Shown here piece after piece: positions 1-14,883 of a DNA stretch of 64,000 nucleotides (position 1 is its first letter; each line of letters begins with the position of its first letter). Location: positions 124,001 through 188,000 of the forward strand of contig JASVEC010000048.1 of NCBI GenBank assembly GCA_030770535.1. Direction: 5' to 3'. The stretch comes from Batkoa obscura. Its lineage: Eukaryota > Entomophthoromycota > Entomophthoromycetes > Entomophthorales > Batkoaceae. Under the pieces are notes generated by a model that made no database searches, was not told the origin of the DNA, and worked only from the letters and a program-made list of their open reading frames with translations. The position numbers and the translations under genes were made by a program.

Positions 1-123
1 TTTTCTGATGACTTGGTGTGATATGATTTATCAGTTTTATAATATTTTCTTAAATTATCATTTAAAAAAGTTGACTATAAAGTTTCAATGTGGATTCTTA
101 AATATAGAATAAAAAACCCATCC

Positions 124-129
124 AAAAAA
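124..129 (-). terminator. Pol III T-run terminator of the tRNA-Leu gene
   Basis: A run of six A on the + strand is a T6 tract on the transcribed strand, 17 nt past the 3' end of the tRNA. This is the usual RNA polymerase III stop signal. Confidence 0.75.
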
Positions 130-146
130 GATTATGAACTATATAT

Positions 147-228
147 GATCAGGATGGGATTCGAACCCACGCCTCCGAAGAGACCGCGGCCTTAACACGG
201 CGCCTTAGACCAACTCGGCCACCTGATC
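147..228 (-). tRNA. tRNA-Leu (anticodon AAG)
   Basis: The reverse complement folds as a class II tRNA of 82 nt. The acceptor stem GATCAGG pairs with CCTGATC, the D-arm contains TGGCCGAGTTGGTCTAAG, and the T-arm contains GGGTTCGAATCCC. A 5-bp anticodon stem (CCGTG/CGCGG) closes the loop TTAAGGC, placing anticodon AAG at 191-193 (reads CTT Leu). The long variable arm with a TTCG loop is typical of tRNA-Leu. No intron is present. The internal A and B boxes serve as the Pol III promoter. Confidence 0.95.
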
Positions 229-257
229 TTTATTTAAATTTATAAATTTAATAACAT

Positions 258-356
258 GAGGATGTATTTTTGTGTTTAAGAATTTTGCTAACAATCTTTC
301 CACTCAAATAGCGCTTAAAAGATAGAAAAAGCAATGAAGCCAAAAAAAACATCCCC
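258..356 (+). mobile_element. MITE-like element, copy 1
   Basis: 99-bp copy of the repeat family in this window, starting GAGGATGT and ending ACATCCCC. It is flanked by the exact 4-bp direct repeat ACAT (254-257 and 357-360), read as a target-site duplication. It lies 30 bp beyond the 5' end of the tRNA-Leu gene. No coding capacity. Confidence 0.85.
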
Positions 357-360
357 ACAT

Positions 361-1082
361 TCTATTTTCCATTTCAATTTAAAATTTTCACTAATAAATT
401 TCAATTATGAAAAAACGTATTTTTCAATTATTTGTAATAGCATAAAAATGCTCTCATTATCTAAACTAGATACAGCTGTTTAGTTGATTTTTAACTCTAT
501 TGTATATATTATTCAATTAAAAGAGTTTAAGCTAATATAATATATTTACAGTTAGCTATTTAAGTTTTAAATTATTTGAAAAATTTATAATTTTTTATTT
601 AATAATAAAATTTTAATTTTATATCATCATAAAAGCTTTATAAATACAATATATAATATTATAAATTAAAATTAAAATTAAAACCAAAATTTGTATAATA
701 TGATTGTAGATAAAAATTTAATATTTTCATAAAAATAAATAAGGTTTTGCCTAAAATAAGGGAATAAAATTAAATAGATTTAAAAGTGTACCAAATTTTC
801 AAATTAGAATTTTTAAACTTATTTATAGGCTATTATTTTTAATAAAATAATTATTTATATTTATTAAATAATTTTTTAATAGTATATATATTTTTATAAA
901 ATTAAATTATTAAACTTATACTATTAAATGCTCCTTTTATTATTTATCACTAAGTTCAATCTTAACTTCTAAATATCAATTTTAAAAAAAAATCCCATAT
1001 CTATTTTGAAACTCAAGTTTTAACATCATTTAATTATTCTCTAAATAATTCTCTTTTTCAATTAAAAGAATATATTTAAAAA
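361..1082. other. Intergenic, upstream of the cyclophilin gene
   Basis: About 720 bp of very AT-rich sequence with no ORF, RNA gene or clear repeat. The last 100-200 bp, including pyrimidine-rich stretches around 1000-1070, presumably hold the cyclophilin promoter. Confidence 0.6.
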
Positions 1083-2457
1083 ATGAGTCAAGCAAGTAAA
1101 GTATTTATGCAAATTGCTATCAATGGAAAGAAAGGTAATAATTTAGTAATCAATAATCAAATATAATTTAGTATATTTTTTTGTTTCATACAATTTACTT
1201 ACTCATTCTTTCTCTCTTTATATAAAGCTGGAAAATTAACTTTTAAACTATTTTCGGATGTACCAAAAACTAGTGAAAATTTTAAAGCTTTATGGTAAAT
1301 TTTCAACATTAACTAAATTTTATTTCCTTGTTGATAATTAATGGATTCATAATAGTACTGGTGAAAAAGGTCGTTGCTCAAGAACCAATTATGATTTAAC
1401 TTTTAAAGGTTCTATGTTGTAAGTTTTAAAACTTTTATTTTTCATTATTTATTATTTTTTAATTTTAATATACTTCTTTCTCTTATAGTCATCGTGTTAT
1501 CCCTGGTTTTATATCCTTTTTTTTTTAATTGTTTTGTTAGATTATTTTATTTATTATTAACTTTAACTTTGTTTTTTTATTTAATTTTAATAATATTACA
1601 TGGCTCAAGGTAAGTTTTATAATAATAATAATAATAATAATATATTTCTTTTTTTTTCTAATGGTATTTTATTTTATTTTATTTTATTTTATTTTATTTA
1701 GGTGGTGGTAAGTAACAATATATTAATTACAACTTAATATAATAATGAATTCTAATTCAAAGATTTTACTCGTGGTAATGGTACTGGTGGTTTATCTATT
1801 TATGGTGAAAAATTTAAGGAGTAAGTTTTATTAATTAATATTTTATTAATCTAAATTAAATTAACTTTTATTACTTTATTTAGTGAAAATTTTATTCATA
1901 AACATAGTAAAAGAGTAAATTAAGAATATATAATGTTAATAGAATATTGGAATTTCGAATTTTTTTAATTTTTATTTATTTATTAGGGTTTATTAAGTAT
2001 GGCTAATGCTGGACCTGTAAGTTAATATAATTTTAAATAATATTCATTAGTAATTTTATTAATTTTTAATTAGAATACTAATGGCTCTCAATTCTTTATT
2101 TTATTTAAAGATGCTCCATGGTAATTAATAATAATAACATTCTATTATAATAGAACATTAATTAAAATTCATCAAAAATAAAAATAGGTTAGATGGTCGT
2201 CATGTTGGTAAATAATTAATTAAGATAAAAATAGAATCAAAATATATTTAATAATTTTTTTATTAGTATTTGGAGAATTAGAATCTGGCTTTGAAACTTT
2301 AGATGAAATTGAAAAATTAGGTAGTAATAGTGGTACTACTAAAGTAAGTTATTAAAATAAAATTTTATATAAAATTGATTGAAATTAACTTTTATTTTTA
2401 TTAAATAAATAGGCTACTATTAAAATCGAAGAATGTGGGGAAGTTAAAGAAGAATAA
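1083..2457 (+). CDS. Cyclophilin-type peptidyl-prolyl cis-trans isomerase
   Basis: Spliced translation gives a single-domain cyclophilin of about 173 residues, starting MSQASKVFMQI. Cyclophilins catalyse cis-trans isomerisation of Xaa-Pro bonds and act as folding chaperones. The catalytic signatures are present: HRVIPGF with the active-site Arg, MAQGGDFTRGNGTGG, MANAGPNTNGSQFFI, and WLDGRHVVFGE with the conserved Trp. There is no signal peptide, so a cytosolic or nuclear form is likely. The gene is split by 12 introns, mostly GT-AG of 40-90 nt. Intron 4 (1511-1599) is AT-AC with a U12-type donor, and exon 6 is only 6 nt (1702-1707). The gene ends 75 bp from the convergent INTS4 gene. The family is certain; the paralog (CypA-like or other) is not. 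Confidence 0.93.
1511..1599 (+). other. U12-type AT-AC intron in the cyclophilin gene
   Basis: The 89-nt intron begins ATATCCTTTT, a perfect match to the U12-type donor consensus (R)TATCCTTT, and ends AC. Removing it joins ...VIPGF to MAQGGDF, the invariant cyclophilin block, in frame. Possible branch sites are TTTTAATAA at 1585-1593, about 10 nt before the acceptor, or the TTTAAC around 1561-1566. No GT-AG choice here keeps the conserved residues. Confidence 0.85.
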
Positions 2458-2532
2458 ATATAAATTTATAAATTTATGAATTAAAAATAAAATTTGTTCT
2501 TTATAATGATAATATAGAATAATATAATTTTT

Positions 2533-6784
<4,252 letters not shown>

Positions 6785-6935
6785 ATTTTATAAATTATAA
6801 AAACGTAATTAAAAAAATTAAGAATAAATTTCAAAATTTCAATTTATAATTTTTAAATCTTTAAAGAAATTTAAAAGCTAAAATTTTAAAATAAACTGAA
6901 TTTGAACTTTTAAATAAATTAATAAAAAGCAAAAG

Positions 6936-7323
6936 ATGGAAGCTCAAGGAAGAAACCCCACCGATTTTATATCAAATTTGATTGGTAAACCAGTGATGGT
7001 AAAACTAAACTCAGGGATTGAATATCGTGGTAAGTTATTTATTAATAGAACGTAGCAAAACAAGCAAACAAATGAATCAATAAAAATGATGATTATTAAC
7101 ATTTTCCCCCAAACAGGAATATTAGCTTGTTTAGATGGTTACATGAATATAGCTTTGGAACAAACAAAGGAATTAGTTAATGGTAAAATTAAAAATGATT
7201 ACGGGGACGCTTTTATACGTGGGAATAATGGTAATTGATTTTAATGATAAATTTAAATAACGATGAGAGTTAATTTGTTAATTTATTAATTTATTCTTAG
7301 TTCTTTATATTTCAGCTAAATAA
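6936..7323 (+). CDS. LSM6: U6 snRNA-associated Sm-like protein LSm6
   Basis: Three exons give a 76-residue Sm-fold protein. Sm1 contains IGKPVMVKLNSGIEYRGILAC and LDGYMNIALEQT; Sm2 contains GDAFIRGNNVLYIS. The sequence follows animal LSm6 nearly residue for residue. LSm6 is a subunit of two heteroheptamers: Lsm1-7 for cytoplasmic mRNA decapping and decay, and Lsm2-8 for binding the U6 3' end in splicing. Introns follow Arg-Gly in Sm1 and split the Val codon of the last block. The gene is divergent from INTS4 with only 151 bp between start codons. Length is normal for the family. Confidence 0.95.
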
Positions 7324-7663
7324 AAATTGGTGCTTTATAGTATATACATAAGATTTTGGTTTTATGAATGGAAGTTTAAATGGAGTATTAAAGAAATTTC
7401 CATGTTTTAAAAGTAGCATTTTTAAAATTAATTGATGTTTCATCCTATTTTTAACATAGAAATAGTAGTATTAAATGAAGCTATTATTTATCAGATACAG
7501 TACTATTTTATTAGTTATTTATAATTTATTATATACAAATTTAATAGTTTAGTATTTAATTAAAACTCTTTTTATTTTATTTCTATTTCAAATTTTGCAA
7601 TAAAAACCAATCTTTTTTAACAAAAATTGATTCACTTTTTCTCTTTTTCAACAAAAAAATAAG
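7324..7663 (+). other. Intergenic between LSM6 and TRM12
   Basis: 340 bp of AT-rich sequence with no recognisable gene. It presumably contains the LSM6 3' end and the TRM12 promoter, with a pyrimidine-rich tract just before the TRM12 ATG. Confidence 0.6.
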
Positions 7664-9094
7664 ATGTTCCAACATTACTTACTAATTAAAAACCAAGATT
7701 TGAAACAAGTCAAAACAATCAATGCTGATAATATAATAAAAATACATACTTTAAATCAATTCAATATCAATCTAGATGAATTTAAAGATTATAAAGCAAT
7801 TTCTTTGAATTTTAATTTTTTGTTAAAAAATAAAACCCTAGTTTATAGGGATGATGAAAAAGATATTATCATTTATAAAACCATTGAAAATTTAAATATA
7901 ACAACACAAGAGGATGAGAATTATATATTAGAATTAAACTTAAAAGAAGATAAAAGTGGTTCCAACTTAGAACTATATAAAAAATCCAGTCCATATCAAC
8001 AATTATTAACTTTAAGTTTCAATTATTTCCAATCGAAAACCAATTTATCAGAATCTGAGTTACTTCAATTATTACAAAAAACGTTACCAAAAAAATGGGA
8101 ACTCTACAATCAGTTCTTACTCTTACCACTTAACTGTTTCCACCAACACGATTTAGCCCCTTTAAACCCTTCCTTTTCCTGGACTGAGTTTTTTACTTCC
8201 TATATGCACCACGTCTTCTTACCCTTATTTCAGGTAACTCATATAGCTAAAAAAGTATCAATAACCCCAGATGATGTCTTACGGCGACCAACCATTCAAG
8301 CTTATTATGGTAACTTTGATCATTATTTCAATCTCGTTACACAAAATTTTATAACTTATTGTTGGGCCCCTAAATATACCATGTTTTCTCAAGGGAATAT
8401 CAAAGAAAAAATTCGAGTTACTAAAGAAAAAATATTTCAATTGGAAAATCAAATTGTATTAGATTTATATGCTGGAATTGGTTATTTTACTTTACCTTAT
8501 TTGTTAAAGTGTGGAGCAAAAAGAGTGTATGCATGTGAATGGAACCCATATTCCGTGGTCGGATTAATCAAAGGAGCAGAAATCAATGGAGTGAGTTATA
8601 AGCTGGTAAAAGAAATCAAGAATGAAAATAATCAACATATGTTTCAAGTTATTGATAGATATGTTAAAAAAGTGGAGGATAACAAGGAAAATAATAGAAT
8701 TAATAATAATATAGAGGATATAGAGAATATAGAAAAAAATACAAAATTAATAATATTACCAGGAAATAATGAAGATTTTATTAATTATTATCAAAATAAG
8801 GTGGATCGAGTTAACTTGGGCTTAATACCTACTTCCTTTCAAGGATATGAATTAGCTATCTTAGCTTTAAATAAACAATGTGGAGGTTATTTACATATTC
8901 ATGAGAATGTAGTCCAAAACGAAGAAAATAATAAAATTGAACAAATTCAACAAGAATTAAAACAGATCTTCAATAAATACAATTACTTCAATTGGACTAT
9001 TTTATTAATCAATACAGTAATCATAAAAAATTATGGACCTTTAGTTTATCATATGGTATTTGATTTCCAGTGCTTGCCGGGAAAAATAGAGTAA
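7664..9094 (+). CDS. TRM12: tRNA wybutosine-synthesizing protein 2 (Trm12/TYW2)
   Basis: Intronless ORF of 476 residues, close to yeast Trm12 in length. The C-terminal half is a Rossmann S-adenosylmethionine domain with motif I LDLYAGIGYFTLPYLL near residues 266-280, YACEWNPYSVVGL, then DRVNLGLIPTS near 380 and GGYLHIHENV, all diagnostic of TYW2. The enzyme transfers the 3-amino-3-carboxypropyl group of AdoMet to the imG-14/yW-86 base at position 37 of tRNA-Phe during wybutosine synthesis. The N-terminal 200 residues are poorly conserved. A low-complexity Asn/Glu insertion lies near residues 340-365. The gene ends 28 bp from the convergent RAD17 gene. Confidence 0.93.
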   Translation: MFQHYLLIKNQDLKQVKTINADNIIKIHTLNQFNINLDEFKDYKAISLNFNFLLKNKTLVYRDDEKDIIIYKTIENLNITTQEDENYILELNLKEDKSGSNLELYKKSSPYQQLLTLSFNYFQSKTNLSESELLQLLQKTLPKKWELYNQFLLLPLNCFHQHDLAPLNPSFSWTEFFTSYMHHVFLPLFQVTHIAKKVSITPDDVLRRPTIQAYYGNFDHYFNLVTQNFITYCWAPKYTMFSQGNIKEKIRVTKEKIFQLENQIVLDLYAGIGYFTLPYLLKCGAKRVYACEWNPYSVVGLIKGAEINGVSYKLVKEIKNENNQHMFQVIDRYVKKVEDNKENNRINNNIEDIENIEKNTKLIILPGNNEDFINYYQNKVDRVNLGLIPTSFQGYELAILALNKQCGGYLHIHENVVQNEENNKIEQIQQELKQIFNKYNYFNWTILLINTVIIKNYGPLVYHMVFDFQCLPGKIE

Positions 9095-9122
9095 TAACAA
9101 AAAAGGATAGAGTGATGAAAGG

Positions 9123-11000
9123 TTATTCCATATCAGAAGAATAATATTCAATATCTTCAATTTCTTGTTGATTTCTATTATTGGATACATAATTATTATA
9201 ATAAATTTCATTGAAATCTAATTCATTTAATGAATAATTATTTAATGTTGATAATTCACTTATTACACTATTAAAATGATTATCATTAGGAGTAGCACTT
9301 AATGTTGTATAGATACTATTATTACAATAATCATTATGATTAGAAATATGTACTTTATAATTATTAATATGGTTTAAATACAATTTTAAATCTTTTTGTA
9401 ATTGTAGTTTTGTTTCACGTTTAATATTCAACTTAAGTTCATTATAATTGCCATTAAACAATTTATAAAACTCGAAACTCTGTTCTGTTGGATTAATTAT
9501 TAAATTAATATAATAATTTTGTAAATAAAACTCTTTTGAATTAAATGTATTACATTTCCTTACATCTAAATAATTTAATTTATATATTATAGATTGAATT
9601 ATATGTTCATATTTATTAAAACTATTTTTAATATTATTAATTAATCCTGTATTGGGTATACGAATAGTAATATATCTTTGATTTAATTGATTTTCATACT
9701 TTAACCCACTTAATACATTTAATAAATAAACTTGATTAAAAATGGGTATTAAATCTAATTTATTAAATGATTGAAATGAATTTAGTAATGACATACAATT
9801 AAAACATTCATTAATATTATGAATATCTCTTAAAAATAAACTTAAATTCTCGTTAAAATAATTTTGCACTGTATCATCTCTTAATTTGACTTTTTCAAAT
9901 AAAAGTTGATAATCAATACTTATTTTATCAAAATTCATAAATATTTGTTCCAATAGTAGATTTGTATTATTATTTATTATTTGTGTATTATTTTCAATAT
10001 TGTTAACTTTATTAGCTACTAGTATCTTGGTCATTAGATCACCTCGATTATATTGATTAATTTCTTTAACTCCTAAAAATAGATACTGTAATTGAATTAT
10101 TGCTGCTCTTAAATCAGCATTACAATCTAAATAAAGTTGATTGAATAATTGACAATAACCTTTATCACGACTTCTATTAAGTTGATGATTGAATTCTTTT
10201 TCGATTACTTTTTTTAATTGTCTTTCAAAATAGGTAATTGGTATTGCTTTGAGATAATGTTTAATTATATATTCTGGATTATTGATTATTCTTGGATACC
10301 ATTGATTAAACCCAATGTAACTTTGATTTTGATTTTGATTTTCATAACTATTAGCTTCATTATAAATTATTATCATTTTATTTTTAACTGTATTATCGAT
10401 TCCATATTCAATTAATAATTTTTTAAATTTATTTAACGTTAATTCATTATTAATATTTGGTAACTCATCCAATAATAATATACTTTGTAAACTTTGTTCT
10501 TTATCTAAATTATTATTTCTTTTTCCTTTACTAATAAATGTTTTGAATCTTTCAAATACACTTAAATCATCTAAAAATAATTTTAACTATTTTTTTATAA
10601 TTAAAATTTTAAATTACTTACAATCATAGCCTAAAGTTAAATTCTCATTTAAATCGCGATTTTCAACATATTCCATTATATTTACATTGTTATTTTTACA
10701 AGCCGCTTTTACTAAACACGTTTTACCGCTTCCAGTAGGTCCAAATAATACCAAGATATTAGGAGTCTAAATAAACATTAAGTTTATAAATTATTTCTTT
10801 CTCATTGAGATTATCTCCTTACCCCTTTTTCATCAACAAATTTTTTCAATAAATTATCAAATTCACGCACTTTCGTTTTATGTATAATTAATTCTTGCTA
10901 TTATAAAGTAATTCCTTCAATTAGTTATGCTATATGGATTATTATTTATTGAACTTACCACCGTTTCTGGCGCATACTTCTCATGCCACATTAAAGACAT
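9123..11000 (-). CDS. RAD17: Checkpoint clamp loader Rad17/Rad24 homologue
   Basis: Four exons encode about 560 residues starting MSLMWHEKYAPETVQELIIH, the N-terminal Rad17 signature (W-x-x-KY-x-PET...EL-x-x-HK). An AAA+ domain follows, with Walker A GPTGSGKT (10719-10742), Walker B ILLLDELP, and a later CNADLRAAIIQLQYL block. Rad17 replaces Rfc1 in the RFC-like complex that loads the 9-1-1 clamp at DNA damage, activating ATR/Mec1 signalling. The C-terminal 300 residues are Asn-rich and weakly conserved. It is shorter than human RAD17 (about 680). Other RFC subunits are less likely because of the W-x-x-KY-x-PET start and the loose C-terminus. Confidence 0.87.
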
Positions 11001-13442
11001 CTTTTTTTAATGATTGAGTCTAAAAAATAACTCATTTATTTTTTGATGATTTGAAAAATTAAACTTTTTCCCAATTTTTGGATATTTGCCATATTTAAAC
11101 TTTTGCAATGTTTCAAAAACATAAAAGTATTTCCAAATAATCTAGGTTTTTTTGATGAAGAACCAGTAGTAAGTGTATAAAATTGTAATATTAGTATATT
11201 ATTGCTTAAAATTAATTTTGTCTTTAGCTGGAAAAAAGATGGGATGTTTCAACTAATAATATTTTATTTTTTTAACTAAAAGGTGATATTATTTAGGAAA
11301 TATCTTTAGTCTTTACGATTGGATTTTTATCAATTGTACTCAGTCTATTTCACATTAACTGTCATATTTTTTTAACAATTTTGGCTAAAAATATGATGGT
11401 TAATATGAAACAGATCGAATAAAAACATTGCATACTATTATATATTGCTATAGAAATTTAATTATGTGTTTATTGAAAATAAAGTAGATAAAAAACATGA
11501 GAATTCTCAAAAAGAAATTATTGAACTTTTGTTTATTTTCAAAATAATTATAATTAAATACTGTTGCTTCTTAATATTTTTAATAAGTTGAAAGCCTTTT
11601 GTCTAAAAAAAACTATACTACCTTTATAAATACTATGGCTACAACTTTGATATACTCACAAGATATTATTTTGAAATTAAAATCCAATGTATTAATTTTT
11701 AAACACTATGTTCATTAAGTAATTCACCTTTTATTTTTTTAAGAATATAATTATTTAACTAAATACTGCCGTTTACTATCTTTTATTACTTATAAAATAG
11801 GTTAAGCTGACAACTAGAAACATCCTTATTAGATACTGCTATAGAATATGCTTAATTTACAGCTTTTAAAGCACCACCTACTTATAAGATTAATTATATG
11901 ATTTAACTGACTAAGAGTTCTTATACGATTTAGTGATTCCAAGAATAAAATCCTAATAAATGTTGGTATTACTGATAGCAACTCTTAAAGCTAATACATT
12001 AAGTTATAATTAAAGGAACTAATGTATTACATTATTAAAGGAAATGCAGTGGATAGGGACGATACTAATAATAATGTTAGTAAATGTTATGACAATATTT
12101 TATAAAATTTGTGGTTATATTTAGTAAATTTCAAATTAAATTTGAAAGTCCACTAAATTTGTAGAAATTAAATTTTATTAATGAAATGTTTTACTATGTT
12201 GTTATAATGAATTATCTAATTAAATAATTACTAAATCAAAATTTAATGCCTATATCCTTCCAAAGACAGTATTATTAATTTGAATTATGTGACTGTTTTT
12301 TAATAGTATTTGATTTATAATAATCTTCTTATATTTTATCTTTTTTAAATCTATTATTTAATTTAATAATAGAAACAAAATCACCATTAAAAATAAGTAT
12401 ATTAATTGACTAAATTAAACTTAATATGTTTGTAAATTTTTAATTTATATGTGAGCATATTAAAAATTAAACTTTAATTTAAATAGTAAATTAAAATGTG
12501 GCTCTTGTTTAATAAATAATAGTTTTTAATTCATTGTTATAGCAACACTGATGTTTATCTATTATCTTTGTTGATTATTTACTATCATATAAAATATTAA
12601 GAGTAAATGTTTGTTCTTAACCTCATATATGGCATAAAGTAAGCGTACTTAGTCACTAAATAGTCAACCATAAGCATCCCAACCAAAGCCGATATAAACA
12701 AGTGTTGGATTAAATTATGGGATTTTATGGAGTTGTTTCGAAACATAAAATTGAAAGGCTAAGTTTCGAAATTAGCGGTTAAAATCGAACCCAGAAAAAT
12801 GGCAATCTAAAAAAATAAGATTTTGGAATAAACTTAGAATGGAGGTTCTCAATAATTGAAGAATAATATGCATTAGATTAGCCAATAGTTAGATCGAATT
12901 TGAAGAATAAATAATAAATTGGAAGAATCTATGATAATTGAAAATTATAATAAATAATATAAAAAGTTAATTGAGGTTAATCGGATTATTATTGGACAAT
13001 ATAATGGTAAAGTGCCAATAAACTGGAGTTTATAGTATAAATTTTGGGAGAAATTAGTTGGTATGATAAATTCTCAGTCACATAAAATTATTTGACAATA
13101 AAGCACCATTTCTAATTTTATTAATCAATTATACAATAAAATAAAATAAATTTTCTAAATATAGCAAATCTAGTCACATAAAAATAAGAATAATAAAGTA
13201 AAGAGGAGAAATATAAATATAACAACAATGAACATTTTATCTCAAAAGGTTACTAATATTTCTTAATTTCTTTTCATATAAGACTGGTTTCTTAGCTTTA
13301 GAGTTTTTTTTACTTAGATTTGATACTCTTTTTCTTAATAATAGAATTTTACATTATAATAGAATATACCCTAATCTAATATACTATATCCTAATTTAAT
13401 CTAATATCGACTTAATATAAATATAAGTATCAATCTTACAAA
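11001..13442. other. Gene-poor intergenic region
   Basis: 2.4 kb with no supported gene. Around 11100-11270 there are short coding-like pieces with a GTAAGT donor after a DEEPV-encoding stretch, but they do not form a recognisable protein. The 12650-13080 part is richer in G and C than its surroundings and could be an old, unrecognisable relic. The final 300 bp is the GID4 promoter region. Confidence 0.5.
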
Positions 13443-14192
13443 ATGCCAATTCATATCACATCTCCTTTAGTTTCACCAAGTTTAAAACCAAACTATTGTA
13501 ATAACAATAATGTCAACTTCTATGAAGATATCGAAAGTTTAACCTTAAATCAAAGATATAACTCATGTCCCCATAAGAGATTACAAAACATCCGATATAA
13601 GACTTCTTCTCCATTATCCTTATTGAAACCAGGATCTGTATTTAGTGGAGTACAAAAGAGTGGCACTGACGAATATCCAGTAACTATTGAGGTCCAATCG
13701 GTAGATATTGAAAGATCTAAATTTTGTGGTTACTTAAGTATTCAAAATTTAACTGAAGATTTTCCTTCTGTATCAACTTATTTTGAATCTGAAATTATTG
13801 GGGATCGTTATTCTTTTATCACTAATAAATGGGAAAGCGATTATCAAAACGATATGGAACATTGGACTAAATTTAATGAAAGTAAAGAGGAAAATTGTAT
13901 CTTAAATACTGTTTTAAATGAACATAGAGATGATATTAATAATGTTAAATTTAATCCTATTAATAAGGATTTTATTTATATGCGTTGGAAAGAAATGTTT
14001 TTAGTACCCGATCATAAAGTTAGAAATATTGAAGGTATCTCTTTTTGTGGATTTTATTATATTTGCTTCAATGTTTCCACTGGTAATATTCAAGGTTATT
14101 ACTATCATCCTTCAGCTAATGAAAAATTTCAAGAACTACATTTAAATTATCAATCTAATCAATATCAGTTCGCTGAGTTTGAGTTTAGATAG
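13443..14192 (+). CDS. GID4: GID4/Vid24 substrate receptor of the GID/CTLH E3 ligase
   Basis: Intronless ORF of 249 residues. After a 55-residue Asn/Ser-rich leader, the Vid24 beta-barrel starts with LLKPGSVFSGVQKSGTDEYP and continues with FCGYLSIQNLTEDFPSVSTY, FESEIIG, ITNKWESD, FIYMRWKEMFLVPDHKV, FCGFYYICFNVSTGNIQGYY and YHPSANE. GID4 binds proteins with N-terminal Pro and brings them to the GID ubiquitin ligase. In yeast this degrades gluconeogenic enzymes such as fructose-1,6-bisphosphatase when glucose returns. Length fits a compact GID4. The long AT-rich region upstream gives room for regulation, but I see no defined site. Confidence 0.93.
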   Translation: MPIHITSPLVSPSLKPNYCNNNNVNFYEDIESLTLNQRYNSCPHKRLQNIRYKTSSPLSLLKPGSVFSGVQKSGTDEYPVTIEVQSVDIERSKFCGYLSIQNLTEDFPSVSTYFESEIIGDRYSFITNKWESDYQNDMEHWTKFNESKEENCILNTVLNEHRDDINNVKFNPINKDFIYMRWKEMFLVPDHKVRNIEGISFCGFYYICFNVSTGNIQGYYYHPSANEKFQELHLNYQSNQYQFAEFEFR

Positions 14193-14883
14193 TTTATTTG
14201 TTTGATTTGAAGTTTATTTATTTTTTGCAACTTATCTCTTTTAATTACCCTTCTACTCTCTTTAGACTATTGTACTATTATTATTAATAAATTTTTATAA
14301 ACTATATTAAGTTTTAATTATTTTATTCTACTGTTTTTTCTCTTAAACTTTCTAAGTTTTTATTTAGCATAAGTTTTATCAAAAAATTAGATTTAATCTG
14401 AATAAAGAAAATGAACAACTTAGAAAATAAAACTAAATTAAAACAAAAAAAACAAAAAATTGATATATTTAGTGTATGAAACGATTATTTATTTTGCTCT
14501 TACTAACTTAAAGTGCTTTAATTATGACTGTTAATGCTGAAGTTTGAATTTATTTCCATCGAAAAATAAAGCGGATAAAGGTCTTAGATATTTTTCCTAC
14601 GAGTTTTATTCCCAATACCCCAAATCAAAATATTCTATTAAATTACTCTTCTTTAAAAAAATGAATTGTGCCCCCATGCTTAAATAAGCAAATCCACCAA
14701 TAAAATTTTGGCTAAATAAAGGGATAAAATAATCTTATAAGTTTAAATAACAAAAAATACAAATTCAAACTAAACTAAACTTTCTTATTTATCCTTTTTG
14801 TTATTCAACTTGAAATTATTTATTTAATAGATTTAAATTGAACAATTTTATAAAATATAATATATAATTATTATTACACAATA
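14193..14883 (+). other. Intergenic between GID4 and the RIM2-like carrier
   Basis: 690 bp of AT-rich sequence, no gene or repeat recognised. Confidence 0.55.

Noticed and set aside
258-356. Repeated about 100-bp units as CRISPR, an ncRNA gene family or promoter boxes
   Set aside because: Copies are dispersed in both orientations with 4-bp target duplications and inverted ends, which fits transposition. The AGCGCT palindrome is too short to support a structured RNA.
11100-11270. Small two-exon gene next to RAD17
   Set aside because: Only about 25 coding-like residues around a GTAAGT donor, with no recognisable protein and stops in all continuations.
12249-12256. Second ATATCCTT as a further U12-type donor
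   Set aside because: It lies in a region without any gene, so no intron can be defined. The similar string in the septin gene (about 56706) is coding (LDILEST).
12780-12800. ATCGAACCC string as a tRNA B box
   Set aside because: No acceptor, D- or anticodon arm could be built around it.
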